This document shows, in pieces, positions 19,697-26,879 of a stretch of DNA of 64,000 bases (position 1 is the first letter of the stretch; each line of letters starts with the position of its first letter). The notes below the pieces were generated by a model. It was not told the DNA's origin, did not search any database, and was given only the letters and a program-made list of their open reading frames with translations. The DNA lies in NCBI GenBank assembly GCA_017459895.1, contig JAFUCA010000025.1, positions 1 to 64,000 of the forward strand, given 5' to 3'. The position numbers and the translations under genes were made by a program. This DNA comes from Bacillota bacterium (GTDB lineage: Bacteria; Bacillota; Clostridia; Peptostreptococcales; Anaerovoracaceae).

Positions 19697-20563
19697 TTAT
19701 TCCCTTTCTCCCGCAAATTCGAGGTACTCCTTGCTGTCGAGGTCGTATTTATAGGTTCCCTTATCCCCGTACTGCACATCAAAGCCCGCCATATCCTCTC
19801 CGTCGTGCTTGCGCGGGTCGTAGACCCGGCACTGCCCGTCCGTCCAGATCTCCGTCCAGGCGTGGGGGCGGATCCCCTTCCAGGAAAGAGTGCCCCAGAT
19901 CTGGCGGCAGTCGTATCCCAGCAGCCTGGCCATCACGCAGAAGGTTCCCGACCAGGCGAGGCAATTGCCCGCACCGTGTTCAAACCCGTACAGGGCACAG
20001 CTGCAGGTCGTAAATCCGTAATGCTCGTCGGCGCCCTCTTCGAAGCGAAGGGAGGCCGAATACTTATATGCCGCCTCCAGCGTCCATTCCGTCCGGTTCA
20101 GCACATCCATCCCGTAGGCCAGCGCCAGCGCCTCATCGCCGTCGACGCACCCGTCCTCATCGAGGGTGATCTGTCCGGGGGTGGTGTAGCTTCTTGCCAG
20201 CAGGCCGACCGGATTCTGTCCCGGATCCGATGCCTGATAGAAGTACCAGACCTTCTTCTCCAGATACTTCCAGCCGGTGGCCAGCTCACCGCCGCCTTCG
20301 CAGTAATACGTCTCTTCGGAATCCCGGCCGATCCAGCCTTTGTCCGCAGGCGCTCCGTTTTCATTAAAATAATATGGTTTGCCGCTGATCTGAAGGTACC
20401 CTTCCGCCCGGCTCCCATCGTCGAGAACGTAGTACCGTCCGTCTCCCTTGCCATGCCAGCCGGGGGACAGGTTGTCGCTCTCGCGGGCTGCCAGAAGCGT
20501 GATCGCCGGCAGAATGATCACCAGCGCGAAGGTCAGCGCAATGACGAATATCTTTTTTTTCAT
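19697..20563 (-). CDS. Secreted transglutaminase-like protein with cell-wall-binding-type repeats
   Basis: 288 residues from ATG 20563 (MKKKIFVIALTFALVIILPAITLLA, signal peptide or anchor; start chosen for AGAAAGAG upstream). Residues about 35-100 hold Trp/Tyr/Gly repeats like choline-binding or glucan-binding modules (DGRYYVLDDGSRAEGYLQ, GKPYYFNENGAPADKGW). The C-terminal half is a transglutaminase-like fold with Cys in HGAGNCLAWSGTF, His in RPHAWTEIW and Asp in CRVYDPR. Such domains can be proteases, amidases or crosslinkers. It follows the FHA-ABC exporter gene by 20 bp. CCAGCCTTTG at 20333-20342. Confidence 0.85.
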   Translation of the reverse strand: MKKKIFVIALTFALVIILPAITLLAARESDNLSPGWHGKGDGRYYVLDDGSRAEGYLQISGKPYYFNENGAPADKGWIGRDSEETYYCEGGGELATGWKYLEKKVWYFYQASDPGQNPVGLLARSYTTPGQITLDEDGCVDGDEALALAYGMDVLNRTEWTLEAAYKYSASLRFEEGADEHYGFTTCSCALYGFEHGAGNCLAWSGTFCVMARLLGYDCRQIWGTLSWKGIRPHAWTEIWTDGQCRVYDPRKHDGEDMAGFDVQYGDKGTYKYDLDSKEYLEFAGERE

Positions 20564-20583
20564 TCGTATTTCTCTTTCTGAGG

Positions 20584-22995
20584 TTACCGTCCGTCCCGGG
20601 CAACGCTGCGCAGCACGACGACGCTGACCGCGATGCAGATCAGGGCCATGAGTGCCATCACCCACCAGTCGGCCAGGACCGCCGGCGCATTCCAGTCGAA
20701 GTCCGTGGGTTCATCCTTGATCTTTTCCACGAAGTCCGGGCCGATGTTTCCCAGATTCGCGATCCGGCAGAGCCCCTCCACGGACCATTTGCTGACGGTG
20801 ACGTAGGATATGACCTCTCCGATCGTATCCTTCAGATCGAACAGGAAGCCGGAAAACAGCAGCTGAACGATCAGCAGGAAGGGCGCGACGACCATGGCCT
20901 TGTCTCCGGATTTAACGATGGAGGATACGATCAGCCCCAGGGCCATGGAGGCGATGATCGTCAGCCAGACCGTCAGAATGATCTCCAGATACTCCCCGCC
21001 GCCGTTGAACAGCGTCTGTACGTCATCATACCGGATCTCCACCTTGCCGCCGTCCTTGAAATGATCCACCGTCAGCAGGAAGGTCATGGTCAGCAGAACC
21101 GCCTGCACCAGCCCGATGACCATCTGCACGATGACCTTGGAGCCCATGTAGACCGGCAGCAGCAGATTCGCCATGTATTCCCGCTTCAGGATGCTACGTT
21201 CTTTGCAGATCTCCTGGATGGAATTGAACAGGCCGATCCAGATCGCCGCGCAGCTTAAGGTAAACATGATGGATTTGGTCTGGTTGTACGCCAGAATGGC
21301 AATCGGCGTTTCCTTCAGATCCTTCGGCATCTCTGTGTTGAAAACATCGAACACATGGGTTCCGGCAACGATGTACAGCAGCAGACCGATCAGAATCGGT
21401 TCCAGCATCAGGATCAGAAGCTTCCTTCGGTCGTTCATCAGCAGTTCCGTATACCGGCTCACCAGTGTGACAAACTGATTCACTGCGGGAACCCTGGGCC
21501 GGCGGTTGCGGATGACATCCCCGGCGGTGCCGATGGCCGGCCGGTCGCCGCTGCCGGTCTGAGCGAACCGCCTCTCCCAAAAGGCAGGATTCTTCGCGAT
21601 AATATTGTAGATCTCCGTCAGGTCGTCGTTTCCGAAGAATTTTTTCGCCTCGTCCACATGTCCCACGAAGCACACCCTGCCGCCGGGGCCCATGAAAACG
21701 ACCTTATCGCACAGGTGCAGGCTCTGGGTGGTATGGGTGACCATGATGATCGTCCGGGACTGCTCCTTGCAGAGCTTTCGCATGGAGATCATCAGGCTCT
21801 TCTCCGTTCCCGGGTCCAGTCCCGAGGTCGGCTCGTCCAGGAAAAACAGCTTCGGATCCGCCAGAAGCTCCACCGCAATGCTGGCCCGCTTTTTCTGGCC
21901 GCCGGACATCTTGCGAATCAGCGTATTCTGGTGCTGGGTCAGATCCAGCGTATGCAGAACGCTGTCGATGCGCGCCTGAATCTCACCTCGGCTGATGTCC
22001 TTTGGCATCCGCAGCTGAGCAGTGTACTGAAGCATCTTTCGCAGGGTCAGATTCTCGTAGATGATATCCTCCTGGGGCACGTAGCCGATGATGCTCTTCA
22101 GATACTGGAAATTACGTTTCAGGTTGATATTGTTAAAAAACACCTCTCCGGTATAGCTGCGGTCGAATCCGTTGAGAACATTCATGATGGTGGATTTGCC
22201 GGCGCCGCTTCCTCCGATGATCGCCACGAACTCATTGGCGTTGATGGTAACGTTCGCCTGATGGAGGATCTGTTTCTTTCCCTTGCCGCTGCCCACGATC
22301 TTATTGATGTTTCTGGCAATGATACCGATTCCGCTGATCTGATCCTTGTAGTAGATGCTGTCTCCGGCATAGATCATCTGGAATCCGGAGATCTGAATCA
22401 CATCCTTGCTCTCCAGGATCACCGGGTGCTCCAAAGGCTGGCCGTTCACCAGAATGCCGTTGGTGCTGCGGGAATCCGCCAGAACGTATCTGCCGTCCTG
22501 CCGGGTGATCGTCGCATGTACCCTGGAAATGCTGGGATGCGCCAGAACGATATCGCAGGTCTCGGCGCGGCCGATGGTGATCCGGCTCTGCCCCAGGTCC
22601 TTGCGGGTGACCGTCTCCGCTGCGTTCATGAAGGAGAACCAGATCAGGATCCGCTTGTCCGGATTGCTGGCGCTGCCGATACGGATGGTGGAATGGTTGC
22701 TCAGTTCCACCGGAACGTCCGTGTTTTTCAGAAGGCTGGTGCCCGAAGCCGAAATGACGAAGCTGCCGTTGGAGCTGCGGTCATCGCAGTAGTAAAACCG
22801 TCCGTTCTCCAGAAAGATCCGTCCGTGATGCGAGGAAACAAATCCGTCGCCAATGACGATATCATTGCCTTCCGGTTTCCTTCCGATGCGAACGACCGGC
22901 CCTCCGAAACGGCCGAATTCATACTGATGCAATTCTCCCTGACTTCCGATCACGATCAGTCTCGGCTGCAGGTTCTGTCGCTGCGTATTACCCAT
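20584..22995 (-). CDS. FHA-FHA-ABC exporter (Rv1747-like)
   Basis: 803 residues. Two N-terminal FHA domains (about 28-100, with GRK/SSHHGR/SSNGS, and about 135-205, with GRAETCD/SRVHA/STNG) read phosphothreonine. An ABC ATPase follows: Walker A GGSGAGKST at 261, signature MSGGQKK near 363, Walker B FFLDEPTSGLDP. A C-terminal ABC2 membrane domain has about six helices. The order matches mycobacterial Rv1747, which is phosphorylated by its neighbouring kinase PknF. Here the kinase gene ends 6 bp upstream, so phospho-gating of export is the natural inference. Substrate unknown. CAAAGGCTGG at 22432-22441. Confidence 0.92.
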   Translation of the reverse strand: MGNTQRQNLQPRLIVIGSQGELHQYEFGRFGGPVVRIGRKPEGNDIVIGDGFVSSHHGRIFLENGRFYYCDDRSSNGSFVISASGTSLLKNTDVPVELSNHSTIRIGSASNPDKRILIWFSFMNAAETVTRKDLGQSRITIGRAETCDIVLAHPSISRVHATITRQDGRYVLADSRSTNGILVNGQPLEHPVILESKDVIQISGFQMIYAGDSIYYKDQISGIGIIARNINKIVGSGKGKKQILHQANVTINANEFVAIIGGSGAGKSTIMNVLNGFDRSYTGEVFFNNINLKRNFQYLKSIIGYVPQEDIIYENLTLRKMLQYTAQLRMPKDISRGEIQARIDSVLHTLDLTQHQNTLIRKMSGGQKKRASIAVELLADPKLFFLDEPTSGLDPGTEKSLMISMRKLCKEQSRTIIMVTHTTQSLHLCDKVVFMGPGGRVCFVGHVDEAKKFFGNDDLTEIYNIIAKNPAFWERRFAQTGSGDRPAIGTAGDVIRNRRPRVPAVNQFVTLVSRYTELLMNDRRKLLILMLEPILIGLLLYIVAGTHVFDVFNTEMPKDLKETPIAILAYNQTKSIMFTLSCAAIWIGLFNSIQEICKERSILKREYMANLLLPVYMGSKVIVQMVIGLVQAVLLTMTFLLTVDHFKDGGKVEIRYDDVQTLFNGGGEYLEIILTVWLTIIASMALGLIVSSIVKSGDKAMVVAPFLLIVQLLFSGFLFDLKDTIGEVISYVTVSKWSVEGLCRIANLGNIGPDFVEKIKDEPTDFDWNAPAVLADWWVMALMALICIAVSVVVLRSVARDGR

Positions 22996-23001
22996 TGGCT
23001 G

Positions 23002-25053
23002 CTACTCCTCCGATTCCTCTTCACTGTCCGCCGGAAAATCCGGATCCGCCAGATAATAGGGATCGTAGACGATGACATCGAACTGATCCGGTGTCTTGGG
23101 ATCATCGATGTCCGGATTGTATATCTCGTTTTTCAGTTTTTTGGTGGCGTCACCGATCTCTTTGTCGATGGTGCCGGCGCCCCAGTTGGCCCCCAGACTG
23201 TTCGCACCGCTCAGGTTCTTGCGGAGAAGGAGAACGGTTGCTCCGGCATGGATCGGCTCATCGTTATCGTTGCTGACCTTCACCGGATACGTGTCCGCCG
23301 TTTCGTTATGCTCGATCAGTCTTCCCGTGGGGCAGCTGTAGTCTCCCAGTGTTCCGTCCGCGACGATCTCCACCGGTTTGATCTTTCCCTGTTTTGATTT
23401 CGTACCCTGATCCAGGATCAGCTTCGTGTACATCAGACCGGTTTCACCCGCATCCACATAGCCGATGGCCAGGAACTGCTGGGTCCCGTTGTAGTCGGAG
23501 CCGGAATCCCGGTTGATCAGGGGCTCTTCGGCTCCCTTCTGCTTCAGCTGATAGGTGAAGGCCCGCAGCGGCTGACTGCCGTGATTGCTGACTCTGATCA
23601 GAACATCCACACCCTGATCGCTGATCGTCCATCCCTGGTAATTGCCGGCGCCGAGCTGACTGTAATTGATGTCACTGTCGATGACTTCGATATCCTCCGT
23701 CGTCAGCGTCACCTTGCTCGCTTCATTTGTATCCTCTGATGCTTCCTCATCACCGCCGCCCATCAGTTTCATTCCGAAAAAGCCGCCGGCAAGGATCACG
23801 ATGACCGCGGCTGCGATGAGCAGGATCTTCCGGGATTTCCCGGAGCGCGTCTCCGGCTGCGGGGAGGTCTGATACGACGGCTCCTGATAGCCGCGGGCAA
23901 CAATTCCCCCGTAGCTGCTGTCATCGAACTGCCCTGTATCCAGGATCGTCCTGTCCCCCGAATCATAGGTGGCAGCGCCTGCGGGGGGAATCGGAGAATA
24001 GACTGGCTGCGATCCCGTTCCCGAAGTGGCGGTGCTTTCTCTCAGAAGCTCGGTCCTCTCTTCCTCCGCGGAAACCGGTGTCCTGCCAAGGGTCGAGGGA
24101 TCTGCCTTCGCCGCGCTGTGGCGCAGAGCCTTGGTTCCGCCTTCTCCCACCGATTTCAGCGCCGTCAGCAGTGCTTCCGGGCTTTGGAACCGATCCTCCG
24201 GACGATAGGCGCAGGCGGTCATCACGATCTCTGCGAGCATCGGATCCCCTTCCAGCGGCGCCGGAAACGGCTCTCCATCCATACGGCGCTGCAGCGCGTC
24301 CATCTTCTGATTGTACGTCACCGGTTCCGGCGGCAGCGGCAGGAAGGGCATGCGCCTGCCGTTCAGCAGGTAGTACATGACCATCCCCAGAGAATAAATA
24401 TCGGCGCCGATTCCGTATTTCTCACCCTTGTAAACCTCCGGCGCCATATAGGTGTAGGTCCCTTTTCTCGAAAGCTCTCCGGTGCTCTTCTCGATGGAAC
24501 GGGCAATACCGAAGTCCCCCAGCTTGTAATCTCCCGTATCCGACAGAAAAATATTCCCCGGCTTGATGTCCCGGTGAATGATCTTCTTCTGTTCACAGAC
24601 GATCAAAGCCTGGCAAAGGTCTTTGCCAAGCTTGATGACGTCCCGCTCGGTCATCGGATGGTGCAGCAGATGGTCGATCAGAGATGTCAGAAGTTCCATG
24701 CGGATCAGGATATCGTAGCCGATGCCATCCTCATGGGGAATGATCTGATGATCTTCGTAGCTGACGATATGGCTGTTTCCCCTGAGCTCCGACATGATCG
24801 CGTTTTCCTGCGCGATGTCCTTCACCACACCCTCGTAGTAAGTCGCGATGGAATCCAGATCGGTTCCGTCCGCCATCATCGCCCGGACCTCATCGTCGCT
24901 GAAGGGGACGCTCATCACTTTGAGAGCCGAGCGATAGGTCTTCCCGAATTCCTTCCGTTCGATTTCGTAGACTTCCCCGAAACTGCCGGCGCCTAATTTT
25001 TTCTTGATGTACCAAGCCCCGAATATCGGTTCGTACTTTGTGCAGTCCGTCAT
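23002..25053 (-). CDS. Transmembrane Ser/Thr protein kinase
   Basis: 683 residues. The N-terminal Hanks-type kinase has a glycine loop (LGAGSFGEVYE, about 20-30), Lys45 in ALKV, HRDIKPGN at 160, DFG at 180 and MAPEVY near 203, so it should be active. A Pro/Ser/Thr-rich juxtamembrane stretch, one transmembrane helix (KILLIAAAVIVILAGGFFGMKLMGG) and an extracellular domain of about 250 residues follow; the latter has no PASTA repeats and no match that I recognise. It lies between a TIR-FHA gene and the FHA-ABC gene, both plausible substrates. Confidence 0.93.
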   Translation of the reverse strand: MTDCTKYEPIFGAWYIKKKLGAGSFGEVYEIERKEFGKTYRSALKVMSVPFSDDEVRAMMADGTDLDSIATYYEGVVKDIAQENAIMSELRGNSHIVSYEDHQIIPHEDGIGYDILIRMELLTSLIDHLLHHPMTERDVIKLGKDLCQALIVCEQKKIIHRDIKPGNIFLSDTGDYKLGDFGIARSIEKSTGELSRKGTYTYMAPEVYKGEKYGIGADIYSLGMVMYYLLNGRRMPFLPLPPEPVTYNQKMDALQRRMDGEPFPAPLEGDPMLAEIVMTACAYRPEDRFQSPEALLTALKSVGEGGTKALRHSAAKADPSTLGRTPVSAEEERTELLRESTATSGTGSQPVYSPIPPAGAATYDSGDRTILDTGQFDDSSYGGIVARGYQEPSYQTSPQPETRSGKSRKILLIAAAVIVILAGGFFGMKLMGGGDEEASEDTNEASKVTLTTEDIEVIDSDINYSQLGAGNYQGWTISDQGVDVLIRVSNHGSQPLRAFTYQLKQKGAEEPLINRDSGSDYNGTQQFLAIGYVDAGETGLMYTKLILDQGTKSKQGKIKPVEIVADGTLGDYSCPTGRLIEHNETADTYPVKVSNDNDEPIHAGATVLLLRKNLSGANSLGANWGAGTIDKEIGDATKKLKNEIYNPDIDDPKTPDQFDVIVYDPYYLADPDFPADSEEESEE

Positions 25054-25073
25054 CTTCTTCTCCTCAACTGTAG

Positions 25074-26237
25074 TTATAGTTTTCGTTCGATCTCAAGCAC
25101 CTGGCTTCCCACCGTGATCCGGTCTCCCGGCTGCAGGCGGATTCTCGTACAGAAGGACAGCGGCCGGTCATTGATCCTCGTGCTGCGGTTCTCCGAGATA
25201 TCCACCAGATACATCCCATCGGATGCCGCGATCAGCAGCGCCTGCTGCGCCGCCACTCCCGGATCCGCGATCCACACCTCATTTCCCGAGCCATCTTCCT
25301 CCAAAGGCTGGCTTCCGATTCTGGTAACTGCCCGATCTCCGATACTCCAGCTTTTGCCTCCGCTGCGAAGCACATAACCCGGGGTCTGTTTTCGGGCCGA
25401 TTCATTGTAATTCTTGAAAAAAACCAGATGCTCCTTCGCCAGGGATACGATATCGTACGCTCCGATGTCATATTCGGTTCCCGGTGCGATGAGCCGTCCA
25501 TTGAGCCCCACATGATTTAAGGAATCATTGTCCGTGATGGTATAGCTGTTTCGGATTTTTCGAACGGTGGCGTGTCTCCTGCTGATGGAATACTCTCCGG
25601 TGATCACATAGTCCGCCTGGGCCTTGCTCCTGCCGAGGGTAAACTCGTTTTTGCGGATGTGGATCTTCTCCTGCGTCCTCACCCTGAGCAGATAGGTCTC
25701 CAGATCTCCCGCCGAAAACCCCGGGATCCCCTGGGTCAGCGTCACCGTCTCATCGTCATCAAAATCTTCGATGGCGGAGAAGGTCCGGGCCGGCTGCCCC
25801 TTGCACTGATTCAGAGCTTCTGTCTCATACAGCTTGCGGATGAAGGCTTCGTCGGAATCGTATTTGCTGCGGTAGATCCCCTGCACGCTGGACAGGATCA
25901 GCTCCATTCCTCTGGACAGCGCCGCATCATCCAGGAAAAGGGAAACAAAGCTCTTCTCTCTTTGAACGGCGTAATTGATCTCGTTTCGGCAGTTGTGCGA
26001 GTTCGCGCTGGCCTCCGTAATAAACGCGATAAAAACACTGCATCTCTCCAGATGCATTGCGATATTTTCGGGCCACTCATCCCCCGGCGTGATCCCTTCA
26101 TCATACCAGATCCTGTAACCGTCCCGGTTCAGCCGTTCGATATAGGGATACACCAGTTCCTGATCCTGATGACTGTAGCTGATAAAAATATAGGCTTCCG
26201 ATCCTTCGTATACTTCTGCACTGCACTTGATTCGCAC
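25074..26237 (-). CDS. TIR domain-FHA domain fusion protein
   Basis: 387 residues. TIR domain at about 13-140 (AYIFISYSHQDQELVYPYI, GYRIWYDEGITPGDEWP, FITEASANSHNCRNEINYA); Glu86 in CRNE is at the position of the catalytic glutamate of NAD-cleaving TIRs. FHA domain at about 190-280 with G202/R203, S217, R220-H222 and N241, then a second, degenerate FHA-like segment to the end. No transmembrane segment, so cytoplasmic. It lies between STAS and kinase genes, 8 and 20 bp away. FHA binding to a phosphorylated partner with a TIR output is inferred. CAAAGGCTGG at 25302-25311. Confidence 0.88.
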   Translation of the reverse strand: MRIKCSAEVYEGSEAYIFISYSHQDQELVYPYIERLNRDGYRIWYDEGITPGDEWPENIAMHLERCSVFIAFITEASANSHNCRNEINYAVQREKSFVSLFLDDAALSRGMELILSSVQGIYRSKYDSDEAFIRKLYETEALNQCKGQPARTFSAIEDFDDDETVTLTQGIPGFSAGDLETYLLRVRTQEKIHIRKNEFTLGRSKAQADYVITGEYSISRRHATVRKIRNSYTITDNDSLNHVGLNGRLIAPGTEYDIGAYDIVSLAKEHLVFFKNYNESARKQTPGYVLRSGGKSWSIGDRAVTRIGSQPLEEDGSGNEVWIADPGVAAQQALLIAASDGMYLVDISENRSTRINDRPLSFCTRIRLQPGDRITVGSQVLEIERKL

Positions 26238-26245
26238 GGTCTACC

Positions 26246-26632
26246 TCACTGCAGGAAATCCTGTGTACGCTCTATTTCAAAAACATCCTCCAATCCCATC
26301 TCCTGAAAGCGGCTCCAGATACTGTCTCCGACACCGCTGATCTTCAGCGTCCCCTCCTGATCATCCATCATGTGCTGAATCTTCAGGATCATGTGGATCA
26401 CCGAGTTCGATATGTACTGAACGGATGACATATCGATCGTCACCTGGCGGCACATCAGCACCATGGAGGTCAGTTCATCCTCCAGATCATGCACCGCTTC
26501 CTGGGTCAGCCTCCCCTCCGGCTCGACCTTCGCGCGGCCGCCGTCAATGGTTTCCCTGATCCGGACGATTTCTCCGTTCTCTGTGTTTTCGAGAATCAGA
26601 CAGCCTTCTTCTATCCTGCGATTGATGCTCAT
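26246..26632 (-). CDS. STAS-domain protein (anti-sigma factor antagonist-like)
   Basis: 128 residues with a STAS fold similar to SpoIIAA/RsbV: a GRLTQEAVHDLEDEL strand-helix, VTIDMSSVQYISNSVIHMILKIQ around the usual phosphorylation serine, and a C-terminal ISGVGDSIWSRFQEMGLEDVF helix. In partner switches these proteins sequester an anti-sigma kinase and are reset by a PP2C phosphatase. A PP2C gene is in the locus, but I see no RsbW-type HATPase gene, so the Ser/Thr kinase may fill that place. Adjacent, with no spacer, to the 68-codon gene upstream. Confidence 0.85.
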   Translation of the reverse strand: MSINRRIEEGCLILENTENGEIVRIRETIDGGRAKVEPEGRLTQEAVHDLEDELTSMVLMCRQVTIDMSSVQYISNSVIHMILKIQHMMDDQEGTLKISGVGDSIWSRFQEMGLEDVFEIERTQDFLQ

Positions 26633-26839
26633 TTACTTCTCTTCCTTTTCTTTTCTCGCACGCATCTCATCCATGAACATAGCAAATTCCTGATCTCCTC
26701 TGGCCGCTCTGACCTCATCCAGCTGATCCAGAGAAAGATGTCGTTTCACTGTCTTTCCCTTCGCAGCACCGGGCACCTCGTTCATGAACTTCTTTAACTC
26801 AAGATAATCCCTGAATTCATCTTCTGTGATCTTTCTCAT
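26633..26839 (-). CDS. Small charged protein following the NHLM exporters
   Basis: 68 residues, highly charged and helical by eye, rich in Lys, Glu, Asp and Arg, with a Glu/Lys C-terminus. Residues about 12-26 (YLELKKFMNEVPGAAKG) contain a hydrophobic helix ending in Gly-Ala, loosely like a double-glycine leader, though Leu/Glu at -7/-8 are not conserved. It has a good ribosome binding site (AAGGAGATCAGAAC) and is wedged between the second exporter gene and the STAS gene. It could be an exported peptide precursor or a small regulator; neither is proven. Confidence 0.6.
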   Translation of the reverse strand: MRKITEDEFRDYLELKKFMNEVPGAAKGKTVKRHLSLDQLDEVRAARGDQEFAMFMDEMRARKEKEEK

Positions 26840-26879
26840 TGTTCTGATCTCCTTACATCGTTACTGCCAGAATTTGTTT

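Noticed and set aside
24601..24640. Palindrome GCAAAG / CTTTGC inside the kinase gene as an operator
   Set aside because: Short, within a conserved coding segment, and not repeated elsewhere near promoters.
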